64,000 nt of DNA from Cohnella sp. CFH 77786 (GTDB lineage: Bacteria > Bacillota > Bacilli > Paenibacillales > Paenibacillaceae), in assembly GCF_019400745.1 (NCBI RefSeq), contig NZ_WJIB01000016.1:1-64000 (forward strand). Direction: 5' to 3'. Positions 22,143 to 31,738 of the stretch are shown here, one piece after another. The first letter of the stretch is position 1; every line of letters begins with the position of its first letter. Under the pieces are notes generated by a model that had not been told where the DNA came from, ran no database searches, and saw only the letters and a list, made by a program, of their open reading frames with translations. The position numbers and the translations under genes are program-made.

Positions 22143-22300
22143 CCCGGGACGATTACAAATTCGCGGATCTGCAGCCGGATCTCGTCGACGAGATCAAAAT
22201 CGCCGAACGGAAATTGTCCGAACGGTCCGGCCAGCCGATAACCCTCATCGCCTACCGGTCCGACGCCGAACAGCCGAACGATAGCGATGGAGAACGGTAA
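22139..22300 (+). CDS. Small hypothetical protein (53 aa) translationally coupled to the upstream gene
   Basis: Starts in an ATGA overlap with the stop of the His-rich protein (ATG 22139-22141, TGA 22140-22142), a GGAG lying 11 nt upstream inside that gene. The 53-residue product begins MTRDDYKFADLQPDLVDEIK, continues IAERKLSERSGQPITLIAY and ends acidic and polar. It is probably cytoplasmic, with no signal or membrane segment. Not recognised. The coupling, the shared terminator just downstream and the clean protein-like composition support a real gene. Confidence 0.65.
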   Translation: MTRDDYKFADLQPDLVDEIKIAERKLSERSGQPITLIAYRSDAEQPNDSDGER

Positions 22301-22316
22301 TCGCCATTAGAACAGC

Positions 22317-22357
22317 GCAAGGACGTGATCCCCCAACGGGACACGTCCTTGCTTTTT
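22317..22357 (+). terminator. Rho-independent terminator of the His-rich protein operon
   Basis: GCAAGGACGTG (22317-22327) and CACGTCCTTGC (22342-22352) form a perfect 11-bp stem followed by TTTTT. It lies 16 bp after the stop at 22300, between convergent genes. Confidence 0.95.
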
Positions 22358-22375
22358 CCTGCCGATACACCGGGT

Positions 22376-23302
22376 TCAACCCTTGCCCTCGCCGATTTGC
22401 CTTTTCAAATCCTTCAACTGGACCACGATGATGACGCTGATGATGACGAGCAGAAACCAGGAGCTCATTTTGCCCCAATGAACGAGACTCCACCGCTCCG
22501 CTTGATGGGGATACTGAAACGCCCCGAGCAGCGTCGAAATGTTTTCCGCCAGCCAGATGAAGAAGGCCACGAGCGCGAACGAGACGAGCACGTGCATCCG
22601 ATAAGGACGGCCGTCCACCGTAAAGCGGACCGTCGACCGCGCAAACAGCAGCGGCAAGCATGCCGTCAATCCCCAGCGAATGTCCGGCATCGCGTGATGG
22701 GTGAAGAAATTCGCGTAAATGAGCACGGCGAGCGCCGTCGTCATCCGCCCGTTCGGCCACCGCTCGAACTTCAGGTCGAAGCGCCTCCAAGCTTGGCAGA
22801 TGTAACTGGCCACGCTTGCGTACATAAACCCGCTGTAGAGCGGAACTCCGTAAACTTTGGACCAGGCTTCGCCCGGATACGACCATGACCCCATATGAAC
22901 CTTGAACAGCTCCAGGCCGAGTCCGATCAGGTGGAACATGGTGATCACTTTCAGTTCATCCATCGTTTCCAGCTTCGAAAGAAGCATGGCGGCTTGCGTG
23001 GCCACCGCGACGAGAAGGATGAGGTCGTAACGGTGCACGTACGGCAGCTCGACCATTTTCGTGAGCGCCATCGCGGCGAACAAGACCACCGGGAACACGC
23101 AGCAAAGCGCCTGATTCCAGCCGAACAACCACAGCCTTCTGAAAAATACCATAATTCGATCTCCCATGCCGACATGCGCGATTTGCGATTTCATAGATAC
23201 TTTTTGAATCCGAGGATGCTTTCCCGTCATTGCCGAGATTCCGGTAGAACCGGTGAGCCGCCCGTCCGGTTGGCGCTGCTCGTCCGCATGATTGCGGAGC
23301 AC
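22376..23302 (-). CDS. DUF817 family integral membrane protein
   Basis: Up to 308 residues with about eight hydrophobic segments, recognisable as DUF817 from blocks such as NQALCCVFPVVLFAAMALTK, KVHMGSWSYPGEAW, GVPLYSGFMYASVASYICQA and FFTHHAMPDIRW. The family has no established activity that I know. The N-terminus is uncertain: the longest frame starts at GTG 23302, 16 bp after the regulator's stop, but its first 45 residues are polar and low in family character. ATG 23194 (MKSQIAHVGMGDRIM) is a likely alternative, though without a clear ribosome site. Probably co-transcribed with the AAA-LuxR regulator upstream. Confidence 0.8.
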   Translation of the reverse strand: MLRNHADEQRQPDGRLTGSTGISAMTGKHPRIQKVSMKSQIAHVGMGDRIMVFFRRLWLFGWNQALCCVFPVVLFAAMALTKMVELPYVHRYDLILLVAVATQAAMLLSKLETMDELKVITMFHLIGLGLELFKVHMGSWSYPGEAWSKVYGVPLYSGFMYASVASYICQAWRRFDLKFERWPNGRMTTALAVLIYANFFTHHAMPDIRWGLTACLPLLFARSTVRFTVDGRPYRMHVLVSFALVAFFIWLAENISTLLGAFQYPHQAERWSLVHWGKMSSWFLLVIISVIIVVQLKDLKRQIGEGKG

Positions 23303-23317
23303 CGCCGCTCCGCTTCA

Positions 23318-25381
23318 TCATTCATCCGAACCCTCCGTTCCCGCGGGTCTGTTCTCGAAAAACAGCCGGGCGAGCTGTGTTCTGTTTTTCAGACCGAACT
23401 TGGACAGCATCGCGTTGACGTGTTTCTTCACGGCCGCTTCGCTTACGAACAGCGAGGCCGCGATTTCCTGATTCGTGTTCCCCGCGGCAAGCAGGCGGGC
23501 CACGTCTCTTTCCCGTTCCGTCAGTTCCCGGAACCCCGCGGGATCCGCCGCTTCTCGCCGCCTGTCTTCGGCCCTCTCCGCATCCGGCTCCCGCCCGGTC
23601 ATCCGTTTCAGAAACGCCTGCAGCTTCTCGTTTCTCGTATCCAGCCAATAGGTTCGAGCAGGTTTGCCGATTCCGTAATCGTCATGTTCCGCTTCCGGTA
23701 CGACTTCGAAACCGAGGCCCGTCAGTGCCGCGTCGTAATAAGGAAGAGGCGGCGCAGACGTGATGATCAGGTTTCCCGCCAGAACCCGATCGAACAGATG
23801 TCGTACGATATCCGAGCGGAGCTGTTCGTTTTCCAGATCCTCGACATCCACGCCATACAGGTACCACGCTTGATTCCTCTCCCCCGCCGCAATGAGTTCC
23901 CGGCGCTCACCCGGATTCAGCCGGCGGAAGAACGCCCGCGAGATCGGGGCCGAGGATAGGAACTCCCACGTATCCTCCCGCACCGGAACGACCACGAACA
24001 AGCCGATGACACGCCCTACTTCGTTCCGAAGCAGCTCGACGGAGCCGTCCGGCCAATTCGGGCCTTCTCCCGGCGCGAATCCCGACAAGCGAAGCAAGCT
24101 CTCCTCCGGTGAAAAATCGAACCGGTACAATACCCTCGACTCCGGATCGGAGCAGCGGACATGCCACGCCCGCGGCTGCTCTCTCCGCCGTTTGAGATAC
24201 GCTGCAAGCTCCGGCGCATTGCCGGCATGCAGCGGTTCCCGATAATGCGGAGACATGCCGGCATGCCGGTAATGGGCCCTCATGACCGGATTTCCGGAAA
24301 AATGGAGAAGCTCTGCCACCGTTCTCGAAATGTCCTCTCCCCGCCGGATGCCTTCCCCGATTTTCCTTTCTCCGTATTCGACCGCTCGTCGGCTGTACCG
24401 GTCGAACGTATCCGGCAACCGGTCCCGGAACGCGTTCCGCAACGTCTCCCAAACGATATCGTGCAGCCGCCACCCGCCGGCCCCGCGGCTTATGAAGGAA
24501 AGCCGGATCAACCGGTCGAACAAGGTAGGCGGCACGGCCTTGCCCGTCATCTCCGAAAGCAGCTCCTGACTGAACGACCGGGTCACGGAAGCCGCGAACA
24601 GCAATTCGCGCAGCTCGTCATCCGGCGCTTCCTGCAGCCAGTGATCCAGCATCGCTTCGAAAGTCGTGCCCGTTCCGATCCGGGCAAGATCCCCAGGCGC
24701 CGCGGCTTCGGCCGGCAGCGGGGTCAGCAAGGACATCGCGAGCGGATGCCCGAGCGTCCGAAGCCAGACCGCGTCGATCTTCTCTTCGTTCTCGATCTCC
24801 CAATGACGCATGTACTTCCGAATATCCTCATAGGTCAGTTCGGATAGCGGCAAGCGGACGATTATCCTTTTCCAAGCTGGAGTATGCCTCCAAGGTCCTT
24901 CCAGAGCGTAGCGTCCGGCGATCACGATCAATACGTTCGGGGGCAGGTTCGGCAAATAGCGGGTTCTCAGCCAATGGTCCAGCCCGGCGGCCTCCTCGTA
25001 GCCGTCGAACAGAAGCACGACCTTCCGCGTTTCCGCCGCCTTTTGAACGGCTTGGATGCTCCGGTCCGCCGCGTTTTCGTTCCCCTCCACCGCTTCCTGT
25101 CCGAGTCCTTGCAGGATCAACCGGCAGACCGCCCCGGGATCGTTCAACGTTTCGCCGATGGCAATCGGAACCGGCAATGCGTTAAGCTCACGGGTGATGG
25201 CGGCAAACCGGTCCAGCAAATACGTCTTTCCCATCCCCGCCGTGCCGAAGACGTTCAGGATCCTTTCCGGTTTCTCCTCCAGCCTCTCCAGGAACTGACG
25301 GAACAGCTCCGTTTCGAACGTCCGGCCGACGAAATGGTCGTCCATCAGCCTCTCGAACCGCTGTCCGATCGTCTGCCCCAT
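23318..25381 (-). CDS. LuxR-family transcriptional regulator with N-terminal AAA/STAND ATPase
   Basis: 687 residues. The N-terminal P-loop module has VFGTAGMGKTYLLD (Walker A), VVLLFDGYEE (Walker B) and a winged-helix-like extension, the layout of MalT/STAND signal-responsive ATPases. The centre (about 420-600) includes a GNAT-like segment (RFDFSPEESLLRLSG, LGFEVVPEAEHDDYGIGKPA). The C-terminus is a LuxR/GerE helix-turn-helix (LTERERDVARLLAAGNTNQE with VSEAAVKKHVNAMLSKFGLK). It probably activates target genes on sensing a ligand, using ATP as a switch. The adjacent DUF817 gene is the obvious candidate target or partner; ilvB is divergent. Confidence 0.88.
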   Translation of the reverse strand: MGQTIGQRFERLMDDHFVGRTFETELFRQFLERLEEKPERILNVFGTAGMGKTYLLDRFAAITRELNALPVPIAIGETLNDPGAVCRLILQGLGQEAVEGNENAADRSIQAVQKAAETRKVVLLFDGYEEAAGLDHWLRTRYLPNLPPNVLIVIAGRYALEGPWRHTPAWKRIIVRLPLSELTYEDIRKYMRHWEIENEEKIDAVWLRTLGHPLAMSLLTPLPAEAAAPGDLARIGTGTTFEAMLDHWLQEAPDDELRELLFAASVTRSFSQELLSEMTGKAVPPTLFDRLIRLSFISRGAGGWRLHDIVWETLRNAFRDRLPDTFDRYSRRAVEYGERKIGEGIRRGEDISRTVAELLHFSGNPVMRAHYRHAGMSPHYREPLHAGNAPELAAYLKRRREQPRAWHVRCSDPESRVLYRFDFSPEESLLRLSGFAPGEGPNWPDGSVELLRNEVGRVIGLFVVVPVREDTWEFLSSAPISRAFFRRLNPGERRELIAAGERNQAWYLYGVDVEDLENEQLRSDIVRHLFDRVLAGNLIITSAPPLPYYDAALTGLGFEVVPEAEHDDYGIGKPARTYWLDTRNEKLQAFLKRMTGREPDAERAEDRRREAADPAGFRELTERERDVARLLAAGNTNQEIAASLFVSEAAVKKHVNAMLSKFGLKNRTQLARLFFENRPAGTEGSDE

Positions 25382-25505
25382 GCCCGAACCTCCGTCTCTT
25401 CCGAATTTACCTAAAAGTATACGATCAAAGTAGCCGAAAGGATAGCTTCAAAACGTTCCTCCGGATGTTACCTTAACGGTATCGGAAGATAGGAGGTCAA
25501 GAGAA

Positions 25506-27281
25506 ATGAGCTATTTGCGCGAAAAGACACCGGCACCCGCAGCCGTCCCCGGACAAGGCGAACGCGTGACGGGTTCGGAAATCCTGCTGCGCATGCTGCT
25601 GGCCGAAGGCGTCGATTGCGTATTCGGTTATCCGGGCGGAGCGGTTCTGTACATTTACGACGCGATGCATGGCAACCCGGCATTCCGGCATGTGCTGACG
25701 CGGCACGAGCAAGGGGCGATCCACGCCGCGGACGGATACGCGCGGTCGACCGGCAAAACCGGCGTGTGCCTTGCGACTTCCGGACCGGGTGCGACCAACC
25801 TCATCACGGGAATCGCCACCGCCCATATGGATTCTGTTCCGCTTGTCGTCATCACCGGAAACGTCGCGTCGAACCTGATTGGAACGGATTCGTTCCAGGA
25901 AGCGGACATCGTCGGCATGACGCAGCCGATTACGAAGCACAGCTACTTCGTACGCAGAGTCGAGGATTTGGCGCGTATCATCCGGGAGGCGTTCTTATTG
26001 GCTGGCACCGGACGCAAAGGCCCGATCCTGATCGACATTCCGAAGGACGTCACGGCTGCCGTGACGGAATTCGTCTATCCGGAATCCATCGATATTCCGG
26101 GTTATGAATGGGCAAATCCCGAAGCCAATCCGGTGGACGAGACCAAGCTGGATGAGCTGATCGACGCGATCGCGTCGAGCGCGAAACCTCTCCTGCTGGC
26201 GGGAGGAGGAGTCATTCAAGCGGACGGAAGCGGTGTGCTCTTGGAGTTCATAGAGAAAACGAGAATCCCGGTCACGACGACGCTGATGGGGCTGGGCTCC
26301 GTCCCCGCCGATCACGACCTCTGGCTCGGAATGCCCGGCATGCACGGAACGTACGCCGCAAACCGGGCTTTGATCGAATGCGACCTGCTGATCGCCGTCG
26401 GAGCCCGTTTTGACGACCGGGTGACGATGCGGTTGGACGGATTCGCGCCCCATGCACGCGTCGCCCATCTCGACATCGATGCGGCCGAAATCGGCAAGCT
26501 GGTGCCCGCTTCGTTGCCGATCGTGGGCGATGCCCGCCGGATTCTCGAGCGTTTGAACGCGAAGCTGCCGAAACCGTTTCCCGATCAAGCGGAATGGATA
26601 GAATCTCTGCGGAAACGGAGAAGGGAATTCCCTCTCCGGTACGCCCCCTCGACGGAAGAGCTGAAGCCCCAATATGTGATCGAAATGATTTCGAGGACGA
26701 CGGACGGGAACGCTATCGTGACAACCGACGTCGGCCAGCATCAGATGTGGGCGGCGCAATTTTACCGGTTCCGGCATCCGCGCTCGCTGGTCACCTCGGG
26801 AGGACTCGGCACGATGGGGTTCGGGTTCCCGTCCGCGATCGGCGCGCAAATCGGCAATCCGGGGAAAACCGTTGTTTCCGTGAACGGAGACGGCGGCATG
26901 CAGATGTGCGCACAAGAGCTCGCGATTTGCGCCACCCACAACATCCCCGTGAAAATCGCGGTCATCAACAACCGGACGCTCGGCATGATCAAGCAATGGC
27001 AGGAATTGATCTACGACGGGCGGTACAGCCATATTGACTTGTCCGGCAGCCCCGATTTCGTCAAGCTTGCGGAGGCCTACGGGGTAAAGGGGTTGCGGGC
27101 GGAAACGCCGTCGGAGGCGCAGCGGGTTTGGAAGGAAGCGCTGAAGACGCCGGGTCCCGTCCTGATCGACTTTGTCGTGTCCAAGAATGAGCTCGTATTC
27201 CCGATGGTGCCGCAAGGCAAAGCGCTGCAGGACATCATTCTCGGGCCGGAAGGAAGCTGCGACCGATGGACCGGAAATTGA
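25506..27281 (+). CDS. ilvB: Acetolactate synthase, large catalytic subunit
   Basis: Thiamine-diphosphate enzyme that condenses pyruvate with pyruvate or 2-oxobutyrate, the first step of valine/leucine and isoleucine synthesis. It has 591 residues: N-terminal pyrimidine-binding domain with VFGYPGGAVLYIYDAM and the catalytic Glu68 in RHEQGAIHAADGYAR, central FAD-binding domain, and C-terminal PP domain with the GDGGMQM...NN thiamine diphosphate motif (about 455-482). ATG 25506 has AGGAGGT 8 nt upstream. The last 16 bp overlap ilvN. No T-box or other leader is visible in the 124-bp upstream gap shared with the divergent LuxR gene. ilvC and leu genes do not follow, unlike the usual Bacillales operon. 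Confidence 0.97.
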   Translation: MSYLREKTPAPAAVPGQGERVTGSEILLRMLLAEGVDCVFGYPGGAVLYIYDAMHGNPAFRHVLTRHEQGAIHAADGYARSTGKTGVCLATSGPGATNLITGIATAHMDSVPLVVITGNVASNLIGTDSFQEADIVGMTQPITKHSYFVRRVEDLARIIREAFLLAGTGRKGPILIDIPKDVTAAVTEFVYPESIDIPGYEWANPEANPVDETKLDELIDAIASSAKPLLLAGGGVIQADGSGVLLEFIEKTRIPVTTTLMGLGSVPADHDLWLGMPGMHGTYAANRALIECDLLIAVGARFDDRVTMRLDGFAPHARVAHLDIDAAEIGKLVPASLPIVGDARRILERLNAKLPKPFPDQAEWIESLRKRRREFPLRYAPSTEELKPQYVIEMISRTTDGNAIVTTDVGQHQMWAAQFYRFRHPRSLVTSGGLGTMGFGFPSAIGAQIGNPGKTVVSVNGDGGMQMCAQELAICATHNIPVKIAVINNRTLGMIKQWQELIYDGRYSHIDLSGSPDFVKLAEAYGVKGLRAETPSEAQRVWKEALKTPGPVLIDFVVSKNELVFPMVPQGKALQDIILGPEGSCDRWTGN

Positions 27282-27745
27282 TCGGATTCACCGTGAACGA
27301 TACGCCTGGCGTGCTGCAGCGGGTGTCAGGCTTGTTCTCGCGGCGCGGCTACAACATCGAGAGCATCACGGTCGGGCCGAGCGAGCGCGAAGGCTGCTCC
27401 CGCATGATCGTAGCCGCGAGCGGTGACGATGCCCTCATCCGCCAAATGTGCAGCCAGCTGCGGAAGCTGATCGACGTGCTGGACGTCGTCCTGATGCACG
27501 AACGCCCTTATGTCAGCCGCGAGCTGATGCTGGTCAAGCTGCGAATGGATCCGTCCAAACGCGCGGAAATTCAAACCCTGGCGGATACGTTCCGCTGCTC
27601 CGTAATCGACATCGGGCCGGAAACGATGATCGTGCAAATCGTCGGCGACACGGACAAAAACGACGCGTTTTTGCAGCTGATCCAGCCTTACGGAATCCTG
27701 GAGTTGACCCGGACCGGGGAAACGGCGATGAACCGGGGAATGTAG
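27266..27745 (+). CDS. ilvN: Acetolactate synthase, small regulatory subunit
   Basis: 159-residue regulatory subunit that stimulates IlvB and mediates valine feedback inhibition. The N-terminal ACT domain is clear (IGFTVNDTPGVLQRVSGLFS, then RRGYNIESITVGPSEREG). The C-terminal ACT-like domain includes ELMLVKLRMDPSKRAEIQ and FRCSVIDIGPETMIVQIVGD, as in other IlvN/IlvH proteins. The start overlaps the end of ilvB by 16 bp, which suggests translational coupling. The gene ends 18 bp from the stop of the convergent lipoprotein gene. Confidence 0.96.
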   Translation: MDRKLIGFTVNDTPGVLQRVSGLFSRRGYNIESITVGPSEREGCSRMIVAASGDDALIRQMCSQLRKLIDVLDVVLMHERPYVSRELMLVKLRMDPSKRAEIQTLADTFRCSVIDIGPETMIVQIVGDTDKNDAFLQLIQPYGILELTRTGETAMNRGM

Positions 27746-27763
27746 ATCCCTTCCGTCACGGGC

Positions 27764-28768
27764 CTACCAATGGAACCCCTTCGGATCCGCAGCACGGCCG
27801 TCCGTTTCCATCGGATAGACTATCGTAATTTCGCGGGCTTCGACATCGTAAACGCCGCAGCCAAAATGGGTATCGAAATCCTTGTCCCCGAACTGATAAG
27901 CGAACAGGAATTTGCGGCTGTCCGGGCTCCAGGATTTGATTGTCACGTAGGGATCGAACCGGGCGATCTCTTCGGGATGGATGTCTGCGTATCCGTTCTT
28001 CGGATTCTTCAAAATCGCGTCGATCAGAGCGGGACGATCGGCTTCCTCGGGTACCCTCTCCAAGTCCAGGATCGCCAAGCTGTTCCACAGTCGGCCGCCG
28101 AAACCGACCGCAAGCCGCTTGCCGTCCGGCGAGAAGAGAAGCTGTGTGACGCTAGGGTCCGATTTGTAGAGCAGTGTGCTCTTCCCATCGCGGACCAACC
28201 ACACCTTCCCGTTGTTGAACCGGGCTTCCCGGAAAAGATGGTACGCGATAGACTTGCCGTCCGGGGAACGGACGAAGCCGTCGCCTTCATACGTCTTCGC
28301 TAGGACCGATGCCGCGAATTTCGCGGCATTCCGGACTTGCTCGTCCGGGTCCGTTTCGGCCATCTGCCGGAGTGTCTCGACGTTCGCTCGATCCGTTCTT
28401 GATAGGTTTTGATTAAGCTGGTCATCATCCGAATTCGCTTGCTCAGGGAGCTCCGACAGCTTATAGGCGCAGAACCAACGGACGACCGCCCGTTCGTTCT
28501 GCAATCCCGCGGCCAATTGTTCCTTGGTGTAGGATTTCGATTGCTGCTCGAACACGTCCGCAGGCTGAATGCCTTCCGGGAACTCGCCGTTCCAGAAATC
28601 AACCGCTTCCGCAGCAACAATGGAAGTTGTCGGACTGGGCGAGTGGTGTTCGGAAACACTCGTTTCCGCGAGCGTGGTAGTTGCAGTCGGAGAAGAAGCC
28701 GTACACGCTCCAAGCACCCACATCAGCTTCCCGAAAAGCACGATCGTCCGATAACGAGACGTTTTCAC
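27764..28768 (-). CDS. Predicted lipoprotein with C-terminal TolB/WD-like propeller strands
   Basis: I place the start at GTG 28768, behind AGGGGGA, because it gives a short basic N-terminus (KTSRYR), a hydrophobic stretch and a lipobox-like VLGAC; the longer frame to 28846 has no better signal. The 334-residue product then has a Ser/Thr-rich linker, a helical segment with HEAT-like character (QLAAGLQNERAVVRWFCAYK; DEQVRNAAKFAASVLA) and a C-terminal half with propeller-like strands (SPDGKSIAYHLF, LLFSPDGKRLAVGFGG, WSPDSRKFLFAYQFG). Not recognised further. It follows uvrA on the same strand beyond a probable terminator, and is convergent with ilvN. Confidence 0.75.
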   Translation of the reverse strand: MKTSRYRTIVLFGKLMWVLGACTASSPTATTTLAETSVSEHHSPSPTTSIVAAEAVDFWNGEFPEGIQPADVFEQQSKSYTKEQLAAGLQNERAVVRWFCAYKLSELPEQANSDDDQLNQNLSRTDRANVETLRQMAETDPDEQVRNAAKFAASVLAKTYEGDGFVRSPDGKSIAYHLFREARFNNGKVWLVRDGKSTLLYKSDPSVTQLLFSPDGKRLAVGFGGRLWNSLAILDLERVPEEADRPALIDAILKNPKNGYADIHPEEIARFDPYVTIKSWSPDSRKFLFAYQFGDKDFDTHFGCGVYDVEAREITIVYPMETDGRAADPKGFHW

Positions 28769-28830
28769 CTGACCGATCCCCCTGGTCTTCTTTCTATCGA
28801 TTATAAGAAACGTGATTACCCGAAATGTTC

Positions 28831-28876
28831 GCGCAACGCAAATCACCCCCTCTTGCAGGGGGTGATCGCCTTGCGC
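28831..28876 (-). terminator. Probable terminator of uvrA
   Basis: ATCACCCCC (28842-28850) and GGGGGTGAT (28858-28866) form a 9-bp stem around TCTTGCA, and an outer GCGCAA/TTGCGC pair extends it to the uvrA stop codon. The T-run on the minus strand is short (ATTTGCG), so efficiency is uncertain. Confidence 0.6.
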
Positions 28877-31735
28877 TTAGGCTTTGGCAAGGGCAGCCTC
28901 GGTACGGGCCCGATCGCGCTCCAGGATCGGAGCGAGATATTTGCCGGTATACGACTTCTCGTTCCGGATGACCTCTTCCGGAGTGCCGGTGGCCACGATC
29001 GTTCCGCCGCCGCTGCCGCCTTCGGGCCCCAGGTCGATCAGGTAGTCTGCCGTCTTGATGACATCGAGATTATGCTCGATGACCAATACGGTTTCCCCCG
29101 AATCGACCAGGCGGTGCAGCACTTGCAGCAGGCGGTCGATATCGTCCACGTGCAAGCCGGTCGTCGGTTCGTCGAGAATGTACAGCGTCTTGCCCGTGCT
29201 GCGGCGGTACAGCTCGGCTGCCAGCTTCACCCGCTGGGCTTCCCCGCCGGACAGCGTCGTGGCCGGCTGCCCGAGATTCATGTAGCCGAGGCCGACGTCC
29301 ATCAGGGTCTGCAGCTTGCGGTGGATGCGCGGGATGTTGACGAAAAACTCCGTCGCGTCCTCGATCGTCATCTCCAGCACTTCGGCGATGCTCTTGCCCT
29401 TGTATTTCACTTCGAGCGTTTCGCGGTTGTACCGTTTGCCTTTGCAGACTTCGCAGGGGACATACACGTCCGGCAGGAAGTGCATCTCGATCTTGATGAT
29501 GCCGTCGCCCTTGCACGCTTCGCAGCGTCCGCCCTTGACGTTGAAGCTGAAGCGGCCTTTCTTGTAGCCGCGTACTTTCGACTCATTGGTCATCTCGAAG
29601 ACGCCGCGGATATCGTCGAACACGCCGGTGTAGGTCGCCGGATTGGAGCGAGGCGTCCGGCCGATCGGGGATTGGTCGATGTCGATGACCTTGTCCAGGT
29701 GCTCCAGGCCGAGAAACTCCTTGTATTCGCCGGGACGGACCTTCGCCTTGTTGAGGTCCCGCGCCAGCGTCTTGTAGAGAATCTCGTTCACGAGCGTCGA
29801 CTTGCCGGATCCCGACACGCCCGTCACCGCGGTGAACACGCCGAGCGGGAACCTGGCGTTCAGGTTCTTCAGGTTGTTCTCCTTCGCGCCCTTCACTTCG
29901 AGCCATTTGCCGTTCGGCTTGCGGCGCTTCAGCGGAACGGGGATGAATTTGCGGCCGCTCAGGTAGGCGCCCGTCAAAGACTTCTCGTCCGCCATCACCT
30001 CCCGGGGCGTGCCCTGGGAGATGACCTGGCCGCCGTGGATGCCGGCGCCGGGACCGATGTCGATGATGTAATCGGCCGCCAGCATCGTATCTTCGTCGTG
30101 TTCGACTACGATCAGCGTGTTGCCGAGGTCGCGCATATGCTCGAGCGCCCGGATCAGCTTGTCGTTATCCCGCTGGTGAAGCCCGATACTCGGCTCATCG
30201 AGAATATACAGAACGCCCATCAAGCTGGAGCCGATCTGCGTCGCGAGCCGGATCCGCTGGGCTTCGCCGCCCGACAGCGTGCCGGCTGCCCGGGACAGCG
30301 TCAGATAGTTCAGCCCCACGTTGACCAAAAATCCCAGCCGGTTGTTGATTTCCTTGAGAATCAGGTTGGCGATCGCTATCTCCTTCTCGTTCAAAGAGAG
30401 GTTGACGAAAAATTGCTGGGCATCCCCGATGGACAGCGAAGTCACGTGCGCGATATTCTGCCCGCCGATCGTGACGGCCAGCGATTCCTTCTTCAGGCGA
30501 TGACCCTTGCACTTCGCGCATGGCTGCGCGCTCATGTAGGCTTCGATGAACTCGCGGATCCCATCGGATCCCGTCTCGCGGTAGCGGCGTTCCAGGTTGT
30601 GCACGACGCCCTCGAACGGTACCTGCGCGTCCCGCGTGTGACCGAACTCGTTCTCGTAGCGGAAGCGGATTCGTTCTCCTCCGGTTCCGTACAGGATGAT
30701 CTGCAGCTGCTTGTCGGTCAACTGCGCCACCGGGACGTCCGTCGGGATTCCGTAATGGGCGCAGACGGCCGCCAGAAACTGCGGATAGTAGTTGGACGTG
30801 CTGCCCGCCCATGCCTCGAATGCGCCGTCGTCGATGCTTTTGCTGCGGTCGGGCACCAGGAGCTCCGGGTCGATGACCATCTTCGCGCCGAGACCGTCGC
30901 AGTCCGGACACGCGCCGAAAGGCGAGTTGAAGGAAAACATCCGGGGCGCCAGCTCATCGATCGAGAAGCCGCAGATCGGACAGGCGAGCTTGGCGTTGAA
31001 CAGCAGCTCTTCCTTGTCCATCACGTCCACGATGACCTGGCCGTCGGAGAGCTTCAGCGCCGTCTCGAGCGAGTCCGCCAGCCGCGCGGCGACGTCGTCC
31101 TTCACGACGATCCGGTCGACGACGACTTCGATGGAGTGCTTCTTGTTCTTCTCGAGCTCGATTTTCTCCGACAAGTCCCGGATCTCGCCATTGACGCGAA
31201 CCCGCACGAAGCCCTGCTTCTGGACGTCCGCCAGCAGCTTCGCGTGCTCGCCCTTCCGGCCGGACACGACCGGGGCGAGAATCTGCAGCCGCGTCCGCTC
31301 CGGATACTCCATGATCCGGTCGACCATCTGCTCGACGGTCTGGGAGGCGATTTCGACGCCGTGGTCCGGGCAATGCGGCTTGCCGACGCGGGCGAACAGG
31401 AGCCGCAAATAATCGTAGATTTCCGTGACGGTCCCGACGGTCGAACGCGGGTTGCGGCTCGTCGTCTTCTGGTCGATCGAAATCGCCGGGGACAAGCCCT
31501 CGATCGAATCCACGTCGGGTTTGTCCATCTGGCCGAGGAACTGCCGCGCATAGGCGGACAGGGATTCCACGTACCGGCGCTGCCCTTCCGCGTAAATCGT
31601 ATCGAAGGCGAGCGACGATTTGCCGGAGCCGGACAGACCGGTCAGCACGACGAATTTGTCCCGGGGGATGGTCACGTCGACATTCTTCAGGTTATGGGCG
31701 CGCGCGCCCTTGATGACGATTTGGTCGTTGGCCAA
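28877..31735 (-). CDS. uvrA: Excinuclease ABC subunit A (UvrA)
   Basis: DNA-damage recognition ATPase of nucleotide excision repair, which loads UvrB on lesions. It has two ABC modules, each with Walker A ([30 protein letters not shown]) and signature ([24 protein letters not shown]), and zinc fingers [10 protein letters not shown]...CPDCDGLG and CEACKGDG...[11 protein letters not shown] chose TTG 31735 (AAAGGGG 9 nt upstream) because it gives 952 residues starting [19 protein letters not shown], the normal UvrA N-terminus; the frame open to 31822 would add 29 untypical residues lying across a hairpin and the LexA box. It has its own SOS promoter identical in layout to that of uvrB. Confidence 0.96.
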   Translation of the reverse strand: MANDQIVIKGARAHNLKNVDVTIPRDKFVVLTGLSGSGKSSLAFDTIYAEGQRRYVESLSAYARQFLGQMDKPDVDSIEGLSPAISIDQKTTSRNPRSTVGTVTEIYDYLRLLFARVGKPHCPDHGVEIASQTVEQMVDRIMEYPERTRLQILAPVVSGRKGEHAKLLADVQKQGFVRVRVNGEIRDLSEKIELEKNKKHSIEVVVDRIVVKDDVAARLADSLETALKLSDGQVIVDVMDKEELLFNAKLACPICGFSIDELAPRMFSFNSPFGACPDCDGLGAKMVIDPELLVPDRSKSIDDGAFEAWAGSTSNYYPQFLAAVCAHYGIPTDVPVAQLTDKQLQIILYGTGGERIRFRYENEFGHTRDAQVPFEGVVHNLERRYRETGSDGIREFIEAYMSAQPCAKCKGHRLKKESLAVTIGGQNIAHVTSLSIGDAQQFFVNLSLNEKEIAIANLILKEINNRLGFLVNVGLNYLTLSRAAGTLSGGEAQRIRLATQIGSSLMGVLYILDEPSIGLHQRDNDKLIRALEHMRDLGNTLIVVEHDEDTMLAADYIIDIGPGAGIHGGQVISQGTPREVMADEKSLTGAYLSGRKFIPVPLKRRKPNGKWLEVKGAKENNLKNLNARFPLGVFTAVTGVSGSGKSTLVNEILYKTLARDLNKAKVRPGEYKEFLGLEHLDKVIDIDQSPIGRTPRSNPATYTGVFDDIRGVFEMTNESKVRGYKKGRFSFNVKGGRCEACKGDGIIKIEMHFLPDVYVPCEVCKGKRYNRETLEVKYKGKSIAEVLEMTIEDATEFFVNIPRIHRKLQTLMDVGLGYMNLGQPATTLSGGEAQRVKLAAELYRRSTGKTLYILDEPTTGLHVDDIDRLLQVLHRLVDSGETVLVIEHNLDVIKTADYLIDLGPEGGSGGGTIVATGTPEEVIRNEKSYTGKYLAPILERDRARTEAALAKA

Positions 31736-31738
31736 CGA

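Noticed and set aside
25382-25505. T-box or CodY leader for ilvB
   Set aside because: The gap is only 124 bp, with no T-box core or terminator/antiterminator; a CodY site could not be recognised by eye.
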